Below, piece after piece: positions 22,306-33,574 of a DNA stretch of 64,000 nt. Position 1 is the first letter of the stretch; every line of letters begins with the position of its first letter. The notes under the pieces were generated by a model. It searched no databases. It was given only the letters and a program-made list of their open reading frames with translations, and was not told the DNA's origin. Origin of the DNA: Dendrobium chrysotoxum (lineage: Eukaryota; Streptophyta; Magnoliopsida; Asparagales; Orchidaceae); NCBI GenBank assembly GCA_019925795.1, contig CM034303.1:5146001-5210000 (forward strand), in the 5' to 3' direction. Made by a program: the position numbers and the translations under genes.

Positions 22306-22720
22306 TTTGGAGATGGAGATTGTCGTAGAGCTTATACAGGAGATGCACAAATATGGTTGCATTCCTAGCATCAGTACCTACAATACTCTCATAATTTTTC
22401 TTTTTCTCTTTTTGTAAAAAATAGATAGATTGGAAGAGACTAAGTTTTTATTCATCCAAATGCAAGAGGTTGGAAAATCACCTAATAAAGAAACATATAC
22501 TTCTTTAATAAGCTGCTGTTGTAGGTTAAAACTATATATTGAAGCATTGGAGTTTATGGATCCCTTGATTTCATTAATTGGTCCGCCACATTTGGAATCC
22601 TTTCAGCTTCTTATTTCAGGACTGCAACGAAGGAAACTTTGAGAAGGCCAAACAAGATTTTTTTTTTTTTTCATGGTTTACTTACGAGTGACTATGATTA
22701 TGATGAAATTATTTGAGAAT
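22306..22720 (+). pseudogene. PPR protein gene fragment captured in the 5' LTR
   Basis: Decayed plant pentatricopeptide-repeat coding sequence. One frame gives a partial 35-residue motif ending CIPSISTYNTLI. After a stop near 22416 the next motifs continue as KSPNKETYTSLISCCCRL and HLESFQLLISGL. One base out of frame follows GNFEKAKQDF, and after a T run, TSDYDYDEII. These are hallmark PPR positions (TYxxLI, LISGLC). PPR proteins normally bind organelle RNA. The fragment covers only about three repeats and has several stops and frameshifts, so it is not functional. An identical-order copy sits in the 3' LTR. Confidence 0.8.
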
Positions 22721-25700
22721 ATTGAAAGGCACTTTGTTGGCACAGTGATATATTGATTTTTGCTCCTTCTGCTTGCATAGCCATGCCTACACATTGTTAT
22801 AGTTTAGTTACAAATCTTTTTTTATATATCTGCATAAGGTAAGGTTGCATTTGAATTTCTTTTGTTTCCTCTCTTCTTTCCAAACCATTTTGGGAACAAG
22901 ATAAAAGCAGATTACCATAAATTTAGCTCTCCAAATTGTCTTTAAATTCAGAAAAGTGTAGGTTTTTGTCCTCTAATTACAATTGAATGCTGACCTTCAC
23001 TCTCCTTGCACTCCAAACTATGGAACAAATGCTGATTTTACTTTCTTTTATGCTGCAAACTTGGATATAAATGAGATGAATTCATATTTTGCCCTCCAAA
23101 TGACATGAGTACCAATATTACCTTGAATAATGGGTAGTTTGCTGGGATTCTCATAAGAGATTTCCCTTTAAATTAGTTTATTTGAGCCTCGCCGATGTTC
23201 GATTTTCGTGATAGATTTGGAAACAAATATTTTGAACTTTCATGGCTTTGCTTGTACTAGAGATTTATATTAAAACTATGACTCCATGCCTTGTGTTGAT
23301 TGAAACAATTTCTTGAAATTTGGAAAGAATAAGATGGCCAAACGAGATTTCAATCTTAAAGAGAATGTCTTTTTCTTATTGTCTTTCTTCTTTTCAATAA
23401 TGCAAGATTGGTTTTGAGCTCTTGGTAAAATTGTTTGGATGCATTCAACATTAAGAGAAGAGTGGTGTTGGCAATTGTGTTAGAGAGTCTAAGTGGCACC
23501 TTGTGTTTCAACTTCTGAGCATGTTTTGGGTTGTGGGGAGCTGTGCTTCATGTTGATGTCAATTATTGAGATTGAATCATTCAAATACAAAATGGCTCAC
23601 TTTATGTTGAAAGGTTTTATAATTTTCTTTGGAAGAATATACGGAATGTTTGAGAACATCTGTGTGCCTTCTCTCTCAACTGGCAAACATTCATAGTTAT
23701 CTTTATGTGGGTTTGTTATTCAAGAGTTTTCTTAAATGTGTAGAGATACAGTTGATGGTATGCGATCTTATACTTTAGTACTGAATTTCCTTGAATCCTG
23801 CATGTTTCGCACTTGTTGAGTTCATCTGCTTAACTCTTTTATCACCTGAACATGATACCTTTAAACTTATTCATGGCCAGTGATACTTGCGTGGTTATGA
23901 CTTGATGTTTGATTTTAGTGATCTAGGTTAAGTTTGAATGCCTTTTGAGAATGTCCTCATCATTGGTCTGAAGAAAGTGGTATTCAGTTGGAGGCCATCT
24001 AGTATCCTAAAGTTGTTTTACATTACATTACATAAGATGACTTAAATTTGCTTCATAGACAACCCTACAGTTGGTTCATTTCTTAGAGAGCCGCTTTCAG
24101 TGTTTTTTTTTTTGGAAGGACAATATTAAGTATCTTATGAGTAGTATTGCTTTTAATAAGCAAGGGTGATAAATTCTCCATGTGATTTAACTTCCTATAA
24201 AAAGAGTTTAAGTGTATCAACATGTGCCTGAAGATGCATCCAACTGTCACACTATTTTATTGCTGTGAGGATTGGAAATTGGAAGCTTCTCCTTAAGAAT
24301 AATTGTTTGCTGCTATAATATGGAAGCTTCTTAAGAGTAATTGTTTGCTTATTCCTTTGATTGAGATGGTCTGTTGAGGCTGGGTTATATAACTAATTAT
24401 TTGTGCTGCTGCTTGTCAGTTCAACGAGAGTCAATTTCCAATGGCTATATCTACATGCTGCTTAAAGACCCACTGTGTTCAGTTGCAGTTTACTTGCATT
24501 ATTATTATTGTTTTGATTTGCTTGGATAGCCATGAATGTATCAGATGCAAGATAAGATCACACTACATATTCTTGAGGCTGACTACAGATAGTTGTCTTC
24601 ATTTTATTAGCATTACTTCCCTGAAGAGACTCAGTATTGCTTTGAATATTTGTTAGTTTTGACATTGCCAGTCATGAATATGAGTTTAATCCTGTCCATG
24701 TTGGAGTTTTCTGTGGTCCATGAAAGAAGTTGATTTAGGTGAACTTATGTTATTTGGGTTAATATTCTTATTGGGGGCATGTTTGAGTTCAAAGTTGAAA
24801 ATCCTTTTTTTTAGGTTTTGGATTTTAAGATTGGTTTTCTTCTTTGCTATTTTGAGTTTTATATGAGAAGTGATTTGGGTCATCGTGTCAAGTCTTTCGA
24901 GTGCTTTCTTAAAACGTGGGAACATCAAATAGCATCCAAATTTTCCTTACTCTTATTTGTATTTGGCTTAAATGCTGAATGAGAATAAGGGTGGGGCGAA
25001 GGCATGTTTGGACTTTGACAGAGCATGCCTATCAATGAGATGCTAACATTCCATAAAAATAATAAATAAAGATCATTTTTTGAGCAATATAGGAGAGTTC
25101 CTACAAACTCAGGTAGTCCTGGAGAGCAGACAGCCGAGCTAACATCCAGACAAAAGAAAAGGTATGTCTTTATTTTAATAGTATTTCATTCAGATTATTT
25201 GCATACTGGACACGATCCTGCTCTCATCCAATACTTGTTCTTTTCTTTGTTCTTTTCGAGATACTCTTGGGAAGGCAAAAGCAAGGAGCAACTGGAGCAC
25301 TAGACGAAGGAGCTTGGACAATCGGATCCGAGCATCAGTCGCCCCCATTCATTCTGGTGGGGGTGCTACGGGCGATACCACCGGGTCATAGCCCCCGGTG
25401 TTGTGAGTTTTCTTAAAACTTAGATAGCCTCTAGGGAGCCCATCGGTGTGTATGTTCCCTTACCTTTAGGGCCCTGCAGAAACTTCAATTCTTAGGTAAT
25501 TTTCTTCTCTTATTTTATTCTTAGATCCCTAAATCCATTTACACATATGCGAATGTCTAAGGGGTTAGAAATAAAACATCTATTCATCTCCTACAACACT
25601 AGTGACACCTAAGGACAAAAATTAAGGACTGAGTCTTAGAGAACTTAGACTTAGGATGCATGCTCCTTTAGGATAGAGACATAAGACATAAAAACTTAGC

Positions 25701-28117
25701 GACATATTATCCTAAGATTAGTTTGCTTTAATTCATTAATAATTAAGCAATAAAACTAATTATAATTTGAATTAAAAGATTCAAATCCTTGACTCTGAAT
25801 CAAACTATAACCAGCATACGAAGTCACTAGGAGGCAAAACTTGAACATGAATTTGAATTAAATCTCACTAATTTATTTATCATCCTTTAATCAAATATTA
25901 ACCAAATAAAATTCATTAAAATAAACTTAATTTTAAGGAGTTATAAAATGGCTAAACAAACCTAACTCAAACCTAAAAGACCTTATAATACCCAAACTTT
26001 GAAAATTCGTAACTAATTACAAAAAAATCCAAATCAAATGAATTAAAAAGCACTCAACTCTAATCAAAGTCTACTATTCATTAAAAATATTAACTTTCCA
26101 AAAATCAACCAAATTTAAAAAGTCAACTCTCTGGTCAACCGTAGTTCAATAACTAGGGCCCGAAACTCCTAAAATCATAACTTTGCCTAGAAAACTCCAA
26201 ATCTAACAAACTAATAGTCTAATTACTCATGGTAAGGTCTAGTATTTAATAAAAACACTAACTCCCCTAGACTGAACCTGTTTATAATAATGACCTTTTT
26301 GGACCCCCTTAATCCAACTGATAGATGGACCCCGAACCTTCTAAAACTCGCTAATATAACTTAAACTTTAAAGATCACTACCATAACTATTAAAATAGAT
26401 CTACAAACTAAACTAACTAAAAATGGACCCTAATTTATTAATATTTGAACTTTAACCAAATCCTCCTTTTCAAACCTTCAACAAATATTAACACAAAACA
26501 ACTCAAACCATCTACCCAATATAGGACCTATCCAATGCCACACAAACTTTCTACACACACGTAGAATTGATTGTTAGGGCACCACTTCTAGATCTAGGTT
26601 AGGCCGGTGTTTTCTTTCTCAGTTGTTTTCTGTGTTGTGATCGCTCTTGCATGTGGCACATGTGCTGTTTGTGTTGATTTGATGTGAGTGTTTATTTTAT
26701 TACTGCACTGTATTTTGTTTGCGATATTGTTGTTTGTGCGTTAGATCTACCCCTAGGCTAGGGACGTTTCATACTGACTCAGTCTTATGCAGGTGGCCAT
26801 GCTCATGCAGCGCTAAAATAAATGGGGGCTAATATGATAAATCATAAATTATAGATGCTTGTTACAGGTGCTCCAGAATGTTTAGCCCCCAAATAAATAA
26901 GAGCGTGGCTAAGTGTGTTTATTTTTCTGCATAGATATAACTGCTTGAGATGTGACATATAAACTACCTGGGATATTTTATTAGGATAACCTTGCAGGTT
27001 CAGTCCAGGTCTAGATTTTCTTTTTCATAATGTAATTTGATATAATTCATATCGAGTTGTGAAAGTCCATAAAGCCAAGGCATTTCAAATACTCAGTACC
27101 CAAAGAGAAAAAGAAAGGCCCCTTCACAGGGAATTTCTTATTCATTTGGGTACCCTTCTAGAGAACGATCTGAAGGAGGATGATCTGAAGGAAGACGATC
27201 CACTCGAAGACGAAGGCTTGAAGACGAAATGCCTTGCATTTAGGACTTGCGTCATTCAGTAGGATTAGAATCCAGGATGTTGTCGGTGGGGCCTGGCCAC
27301 CATTAATTTTCTGCAGACCCTGGGTTGTACTTATACGGCACTTGCCGTGGACTGTGGACTCTTTCTTACTCTGCTCTGTAGATTTATATTGATTTGTTTA
27401 TTTTATGTGCGCAGTAGAAATTGCCTGCTTTTCTTAGGTTTCTTTCTTACATGTGCTTGGCCTGACTTCGCTAGGCTCTTTAGGAATAAAATTTTTCTAC
27501 TTGTAATTAATATTTAAAATTCTAAGAATTAAATAACATAGAAACCTAACGACCTAGGGAATAGCCGGAATCGTCCGGGGTCGCATGCATATCAATGCAT
27601 TCTCTCCCTCCTTGCTATAAGACACTTCCCCGCCTGCGGGTAGAGTCCAGATAATCCGACCTATGAGGATGAGGTGCTGGATCTGGGGAAGTCTAGTCTT
27701 TTCTAAAAAACTATTTTATAAGCCTTTTTAAAATTCTATACATATTTGATTTGAGATCGTTAACCAGCATGCATTGCATTAGAAACTAATTAAATTAAAA
27801 TTCTAATTGCATCAGTCTTAGGAGCATACACCCTACATAAGTCCAGGGCCATTTAGGAGACTCTCTAGACGTCGGCCCTACTTCCAATAACCAAACTACC
27901 TACCCATCTTCCATAAAGACTTGGACAGCATGGATTTTATACGATTAGGTGGTTAGCTGGCTTTCCTTTTCAGGCAGGATATAAGCCCAGAATGCATTAG
28001 TTAGGACACGGGTGTTAGTGTTGCGTAGAATACTAAACCCATTAGATTTAAGATTCAAGACTACTAGTGTCTCGTAGTACGCCTCATTGGTGGGTAAGTC
28101 TCCTTTCTTTCAGGGGC

Positions 28118-28124
28118 TATAAAT
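28118..28124 (+). promoter_or_regulatory. TATA box of the giant element (5' LTR)
   Basis: TATAAAT in the context GGGGCTATAAATCC. Transcription would start near 28150, and about 300 bp downstream lies AATAAA. This is the natural U3/R arrangement, and it places the TATA within 540 bp of the LTR end. An unused GTAAGT lies just upstream at 28094-28099. Confidence 0.65.
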
Positions 28125-28444
28125 CCTGCCTATCCGCGTCACATGGATGACGCCACCTCAATCTTTCTCTCTCGTATGCTTCGAGTGCATGACTTTTTTT
28201 TTTCTTTCAATTTCTTTTCACTACCTTAGTCCCTCCGGGTGTTGATCTGAGCCGTGTATGCTGACTAAGCCTAGTTGAACCTTACTTTCTCTTTGAGTAG
28301 GATTTCCTAGTCGTTACCCTATATGCCAATCCCAATTCAGAAAGTATAATATAGAATCCTTAATCGAGAGTATTCTCAGGCTCCGGCTTGAGATGTAATT
28401 AACCACGGGGGCTTGCGCCCGTGGGAAACCGAATCCCACTCTCA

Positions 28445-28450
28445 AATAAA
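28445..28450 (+). terminator. Polyadenylation signal in the LTR
   Basis: AATAAA downstream of the TATA box. In the 3' LTR the same motif (45978-45983) would end the genomic transcript; in the 5' LTR it must be skipped. Position-based inference. Confidence 0.45.
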
Positions 28451-28659
28451 CCCCATTCGAGCTAATATATCAGGTGGGGGAAACCCGTTACGATCAGATT
28501 ATATATATTATTACCCATCGGGGTGTGCTGGTGAGAGCCGCTATCCTCAATGGTTAATCATATGTGTGATCGAATCTGCCCTTCCATTGACACCAGATAC
28601 TGTCTCCCCTCGCGGGGCGATGTTGTGTTTGTTGTTCCTCTCGGAGGTCCACAGGTTTC

Positions 28660-28676
28660 TGGCGACCACGGTGGGA
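28660..28676 (+). other. Primer-binding site of the giant element
   Basis: TGGCGACCACGGTGGGA starts 7 bp after the 5' LTR end. The TGGCGAC...TGGGA form resembles the tRNA-Arg-type primer sites known in Tat/Ogre Gypsy elements rather than the initiator-Met type (TGGTATCAGAGC). Matching to an actual tRNA was not done. Confidence 0.7.
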
Positions 28677-28948
28677 CAGGTTTCTCTCTCCATCTTTGGA
28701 TTCTATATCATTCTTTCTTGTGTGTACTCCGGGATTGGTACTCCCTAGATTAGGTTCGTCCTACTCTTAGTTAAGGTCCTTCCTTAGTTAGGATCGTTCC
28801 TCCTTAGTTAGGGTTTCCCCCTAGCTAAGTTTCTTTCCTTCCGGCCTATTGGGCCATTTCGTTCCTTATCCATTCATACTCCTTTCGTATCATTATCTTC
28901 TACTAATCATTACAACTTTCTCTTTTGTTCTTCTTAGCAGACAGTGCT

Positions 28949-30046
28949 ATGGCTTCCTTCGTGCCTTCCGTTACTTTCAGTTTTGGTTCTGACGTGCGGG
29001 TGACACTCCCTGAGTCCCTGCTGGCCAGTCCTCCTGCTGAAGGAATCACTTTTGGTTCTTTCACCGACTCGGCCTTCGCCACTCTTGGCGGGCCAACCCC
29101 GACTGAGGCTACTGCCTTTTCTCCTCCTCAGAGGAGAGCTCGCGCAGCCATGCGACATTTTGGACGTCCAGTTACTCGGCGGACAGCCCAGGCACATACT
29201 CGTCCTACTCCTGTTCTACCTGTTGCTCAGACTGCCCCGACCCCTCAGCGTCGGCAGGCAGTAGTTACTCCTGTTGTTCAGGCAGAGGCAGCTCGTGTTC
29301 GGGTTCCCCCTCCTTCCTCCAGGAAGAGGGGTGCCCAGACCGAGGCCCCTTCGCCTTCCTCTCCTCGGGTTTCTGTTTTTGCTCGTTTGTCTCACCCAGA
29401 GACCGTCGAGCAGACCCCGACACTTCCCGTACTTCCTGTTCCCCCTGTCGCTCAGGTAGTGGGTTCAGATGTTGCTTCGTCTTCCGCCTTCGACCTTGGG
29501 AGAAGGGCCCGGAGGAATAGAAATCGTAGACTTCGTTTGGCTGCATCTGAGGCAGATAGACAGCGGATGGTAGATTCATTGGCTCACCAGGAGCCTGTTC
29601 AGAGGAGAGTGGTCCCCGAGCAGCAGGCACCACAACCAGTTTCAGTTATACCCATTCCAGAGGTTATAGTCGCTTCTGAGATAGCAACAGTTCAGGGAGG
29701 ACGCTTCTCTCCACTGACACATAGTGGTGATGAAGAGGACGTCGCTCGCATTACATCGGCCCCTCCTGTTACCACTACTTTACCACGCGCTAGGGTCCCT
29801 AGGGATGATGCTGCTCGAACCCTCTCTCAGAGAATTCGAAGCATTATCCGCTTAGCACGGGGTCAAGGCCCTATCAGTCGAGAGAGGTTACTCCGTCAGA
29901 TTGCTCAGGCGTTCGTTCACTTGCAGAGGCAGAGGTACCAATGGCGGAGAGGACAGCCGCCACGGCAGCCAGTTAGTTCAGTCCCTTCAGTTAGACCGCA
30001 GACAGTTGCTTCCGCTGTTGGACGACGCCCACGTCGTCATGGATGA
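28949..30046 (+). CDS. Upstream ORF (ORF1-like) of the giant element
   Basis: 365 codons from ATGGCTTCC to TGA (30044-30046). The protein is rich in Pro, Arg, Ser, Val and Gln, probably disordered, with basic stretches (GRRARRNRNRRLR at about residue 185-200) and a basic C-terminal part. No enzyme motif is visible. It lies between primer site and gag, as the ORF1 of unknown function does in Tat/Ogre elements. Just upstream, TTTTGTTCTTCTTAGCAG looks like a strong splice acceptor, so the ATG may be reached by a spliced leader. The frame continues beyond the single TGA straight into the gag ORF, so the two could be one protein split by a nonsense change or joined by readthrough. Confidence 0.7.
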   Translation: MASFVPSVTFSFGSDVRVTLPESLLASPPAEGITFGSFTDSAFATLGGPTPTEATAFSPPQRRARAAMRHFGRPVTRRTAQAHTRPTPVLPVAQTAPTPQRRQAVVTPVVQAEAARVRVPPPSSRKRGAQTEAPSPSSPRVSVFARLSHPETVEQTPTLPVLPVPPVAQVVGSDVASSSAFDLGRRARRNRNRRLRLAASEADRQRMVDSLAHQEPVQRRVVPEQQAPQPVSVIPIPEVIVASEIATVQGGRFSPLTHSGDEEDVARITSAPPVTTTLPRARVPRDDAARTLSQRIRSIIRLARGQGPISRERLLRQIAQAFVHLQRQRYQWRRGQPPRQPVSSVPSVRPQTVASAVGRRPRRHG

Positions 30047-30088
30047 AGACAGCAGTTGGAGCTTACTAGACCTCAGTTTAGTTCAGTT

Positions 30089-31975
30089 ATGGTAGCCACT
30101 CAGCAGTCAGTTGTTCCCACTGGGTCCCGTCGTAGTGGACGAGTATGGAGACGACGACAGGCAGATTCTCCTATCGAGGCAGTACAGTCAGTTGAGATAG
30201 TTGGGCAGTTGGAGACAGTTGTTCCTTCTGGATCAGAAGCAGTCCCGATAGTTCATAATACAGTGGTAGATATGGATAGTATTGTTTCCCCCGGTAGTGC
30301 AGTAGGCCTGGTAGAGTCAGTTCCTGCTCCTAGCCCCCGTAGGATTTCTTCCCCTATGGGTCCATATATGGAAGCGCTTCGTCAGACCTTCTCCGAGGAG
30401 GACATACTCGAAGAGTCAGATGAAGATATACCAGTGCACCGAGTGTGTGTGATTACTAGACGAGGTCTCTCGGATGAGCAGAGAGAGGCAGATGATGATG
30501 ATGATGAGCAGGGAGAGCCCGAGGTGGGTGGATCTCCCAGATCAGTTGATACAGAAGCTACAGTTTTAAACCTTCAGACTCAGATGACAGAGATGGCTAG
30601 AACCATGGCAGTGATGACCGCTCAGTTGACAGCCTTGGGGATCATGCCCCAAGTTGCGGGCGTAGGCACTCCTACTACGTCCAAGGATGAACCAGTAGTA
30701 CCACCTGTAGTAGCACCAGACCCTGTGGGAGTGGACAGGGTCCAGAGAGCAGTTCCAGTGGCACCTACGGCAGTTACTTTCACTATCCCAGTTCAGAGTC
30801 AGTCAGCTCAGTTGTCAGCGGGACAGATTCAGGATTTGATTGCTCAGAAGGTTGAGCAGGCAATTTCCTCCAGGAAGTCTGGAGAGGTAGTTAGCAGGGG
30901 GAGACCTTACCCAGTTGAGTACGAGCAAGAGCCTTACCCCCCTGGTTTTGTCCCTCCTAGATTTAGAGTTTTTGATGGATTTGGAAACCCAAGGCAGCAT
31001 GTAGCTCAGTACCGGGCTATATGTTGCAACATAGGAGGGAACGATGCTTTGATGTTGAGATTGTTTGTCAGCAGTTTAGTTGGGGTGGCATTTTCCTGGT
31101 ACGCCGACCTCCCCAACGACTCAGTTCGTACATTTGCAGAGTTAGAGCAGCTTTTTGTTCAGAGATTTATTAGTGCTGAGCACCGGGTTACAGTTGGAGA
31201 GCTAGTTGTGACTAGACAGCGGCCCCGAGAGCCTCTCCCAGATTACATAGTCAGATGGAGGAACCTCAGCCTACAGTGTGAGCCCCAGTTACAGGAGCAG
31301 CATGCAGTAGAAATTTTGTTGAAGAACATAGATGGTCCGATAGCACCTTACCTGAAGGGTTTCAGCATTAGAACCTTTCAAAAGTTGTTGACAAAGGTGA
31401 TCAGCCTACAGGACAGCATACCCATTGCAGTCCCTCCTAAGGTTGAGAGTCAACCCTCGCGTATACCTCAACGACAGGAGTCTTTAGGGGTACCTCCGCC
31501 TAGGAAAGGGGAGGTACACAGTACCTATAGACCATCAGATAAGGGCAAGAAGCCCTTAGCCAGTTCAGTACCACCACAGTCATCGTACACACCTGGGCAG
31601 TCAGCAGTACAGGCTAGATCCTCCCATAGGACTTCAGAGGGTCAGTTGTCCTTACAGGAGAGGCTCGACAAGGAATATCCCTTTAAGAGGGAAAGTGTGC
31701 AAAAGATATTTAAATCCCTTATTAAAAATAATATCATAATATTTCCATTTAATAAGAAGAGAAGTGAAGAAGGACTGATAGAGCACCCGTTATATTGCCC
31801 CTTTCATCGGCATACTGGGCATGTCCTTGAAGATTGTTTTGTATTCAAGGATAGGGTGGAGAGCCTTATGGCTAGTGGAAAGATTCACCTGCAAGATAGT
31901 GATTTGGTGCGACCTCAAGGCAAAGTGGCTCAGGATGTGCAAATGAATGCAAGCCCCAGTCAGTGTGATGATTGA
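30089..31975 (+). CDS. Gag protein of the giant element
   Basis: 628 codons from the first ATG after the TGA to a double stop TGATAG; the open frame actually begins right after the TGA at 30047. Residues about 284-447 form a Ty3/Gypsy retrotransposon gag (capsid) domain: PPRFRVFDGFGNPRQHV, NIGGNDALMLRLF, FSWYADLP, and the FVQRFISAEHR block. Near 570-583 is a zinc-knuckle-like CPFHRHTGHVLEDC (C-x2-H-x4-H-x4-C spacing), followed by SLMASGKI. The N-terminal 250 residues are acidic, with a run of Asp. It should form the particle that packages the element RNA. No protease follows in any frame. The gag frame is intact, which suggests recent selection or very recent insertion. Confidence 0.9.
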   Translation: MVATQQSVVPTGSRRSGRVWRRRQADSPIEAVQSVEIVGQLETVVPSGSEAVPIVHNTVVDMDSIVSPGSAVGLVESVPAPSPRRISSPMGPYMEALRQTFSEEDILEESDEDIPVHRVCVITRRGLSDEQREADDDDDEQGEPEVGGSPRSVDTEATVLNLQTQMTEMARTMAVMTAQLTALGIMPQVAGVGTPTTSKDEPVVPPVVAPDPVGVDRVQRAVPVAPTAVTFTIPVQSQSAQLSAGQIQDLIAQKVEQAISSRKSGEVVSRGRPYPVEYEQEPYPPGFVPPRFRVFDGFGNPRQHVAQYRAICCNIGGNDALMLRLFVSSLVGVAFSWYADLPNDSVRTFAELEQLFVQRFISAEHRVTVGELVVTRQRPREPLPDYIVRWRNLSLQCEPQLQEQHAVEILLKNIDGPIAPYLKGFSIRTFQKLLTKVISLQDSIPIAVPPKVESQPSRIPQRQESLGVPPPRKGEVHSTYRPSDKGKKPLASSVPPQSSYTPGQSAVQARSSHRTSEGQLSLQERLDKEYPFKRESVQKIFKSLIKNNIIIFPFNKKRSEEGLIEHPLYCPFHRHTGHVLEDCFVFKDRVESLMASGKIHLQDSDLVRPQGKVAQDVQMNASPSQCDD

Positions 31976-31978
31976 TAG

Positions 31979-32434
31979 CAGTTAGCAGAACACCCCTTAG
32001 TTCTGGGGGGAGTGGTAGCTCGCACTCTCTCGCAAGACAAGGGATATGACCAGACATGCAGTTCAGAGTTCAAAGGCAGTTGAGAGGAGGCCTTGATAGG
32101 CCAAGTTGACAGTTGCTAGTTGAGCTCTTTTACCCGTTTCTTTTCCTTTATTCATAGTAGTGCTTATTGAGCACACTTCCTTTTTTTCATATATTAAAAA
32201 AAAAAAAAGAAAAAAAAAAAAGAAAATATAAAAAAAATGACGATAAAAAAAAAAGAGGGAAGCTCTCGGTTGAGCAACACCGGTTGCCCTTGTCACAGGT
32301 GGAACCCGGTAAAACTCTCTAAGAGCTCAAATTTCCCAAGCTTTGCTTTTCCCCTCCTTCGAAGCGTCTCGACGGTTGCTTCAAGGATGACCTTACACTT
32401 GCATTGTTATGATTCTTTATGATTATAGTAATCT
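31979..32434 (+). other. Non-coding sequence after gag
   Basis: Where protease and reverse transcriptase would be expected. It includes an A-rich stretch at about 32197-32255 and no coding frame of note. I find no remnant of pol. Confidence 0.6.
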
Positions 32435-33330
32435 TCATTAGTAATGTGGTACATCTTGTTCTGGATGTTAACATCACTTCTTTGTAGGCTTAGATTTTTA
32501 TAAAGAAAGATCAGCCTCCTCTTCTACTCTCAATCAATAACTCACTTTCCCATTCATATCTTGCTCTCAGCTGCTAGAGCAGTCTTATGGATGTAGCGAT
32601 GTTGCTTTCATCTCTCACAGGATCCCACCAGTTAGTGTGGGTGTTACCGCTGTGAATTGTTGATGATTATTATTCTTATCCATAGTTGTTATCCTCGGTG
32701 GCGAGTGTGTCCCCTCGCTACCTTGAGTTGTTTCCCTAGTTGTGATGTAGTACATCTTGTCTCAGATGTTAGCATCACTTCCTCAGAAGCTTTGATCTTC
32801 TTACAGAAGGTCAGCTCTTTAGCTTCTTTACCAACATAATTTCTCATTCATGCCCTACTCTTAAATAGCAGAGTAGTTCTATGGATGAGTTGAGATCACT
32901 CTCACTTTTCACAGGGTCCCACTAGTTTGTGTGGGTGCTACCGCTGTGATTTTCTGATGATTGTTAATCTTATTCATATTTACTATCCTCGGTGGCAGAT
33001 GTGTCCCCTTTTCTACCTTGGGTTGTTTCCCCAAACGACGATGTAGTACACCTAATTTCAGGTGTTAGCATCGCTTCTTTGTGAGCGTTGATTTTCTAGC
33101 AGAAGATCAATGCCCTGATTTCTTTGTCCGCATACTTTCCTGTTGGGATCCGACCCTTGGCTTCCAGAGAGGTTCCGTGGATTTGTTGATGTTGTTTTCA
33201 CTTCTTACAGGGTCCCCATCAGTTAGTATGGGTCCACCACTGTAGTTTCTTGATGATTACTTTTCTTAATATCATTTTATTCTTTGTAGCGGGTGTGCCC
33301 CCTCGCTGATTTAATTGTTGCTCACCTGGG
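32435..33330 (+). repeat. About 300-bp tandem repeat, three copies
   Basis: Repeats begin near 32438, 32743 and 33039 with GATGTAGTACATCTTGT-like sequence. They share GTTAGCATCACTTC, CACAGGGTCCCAC, GTGTGGGTGCTACCGCTGTG and TATCCTCGGTGGC. The third copy is the most diverged and ends near 33330. Non-coding. Confidence 0.8.
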
Positions 33331-33574
33331 ATGAGATTGCCCCTCTCGCCACTCTGCTGAGGGCGTATCTCTTCATGTTGTCCCTTGAGGCATCAATCTG
33401 ATGTTTTCTTTCTTTTCATGTGATATTAATGTTGCCTAAGAAATTTCGCCGGCATTCGGATACTCGTGGCCACGACGATTTGTCCTCTACCACGTGGTAA
33501 CCAAAGAGCTAGCTTGGGGTTTCTTAGACAACTTCTCTCTCAGAATTCTTCTACTTATCTTTCCTTTCTCCCTC

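Larger units (their letters stand above)
20127..28653 (+). repeat. 5' LTR of the giant element
   Basis: 8,527 bp. The only convincing core promoter (TATAAAT at 28118) lies near its 3' end, so U3 is about 8 kb and R plus U5 only about 0.5 kb. U3 contains, in order, a GC-rich exon-like block (about 20465-21175), a decayed PPR gene piece (about 22306-22720), long non-coding stretches, an A-rich stretch with many CTAAAA-like motifs (about 25500-26560), and a small open frame with a repeated LKEDD motif (about 27059-27262) that I do not recognise. Confidence 0.95.

Noticed and set aside
28094..28099. GTAAGT as donor for a spliced gag message
   Set aside because: It lies upstream of the likely TATA box at 28118, so it would not be in the transcript from that promoter.
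28413..28753. Open frames of 67-111 codons across the 5' LTR end
   Set aside because: They overlap R/U5 and the primer site, which must stay as RNA signals. The other LTR gives different C-termini because the frame runs into flanking DNA.
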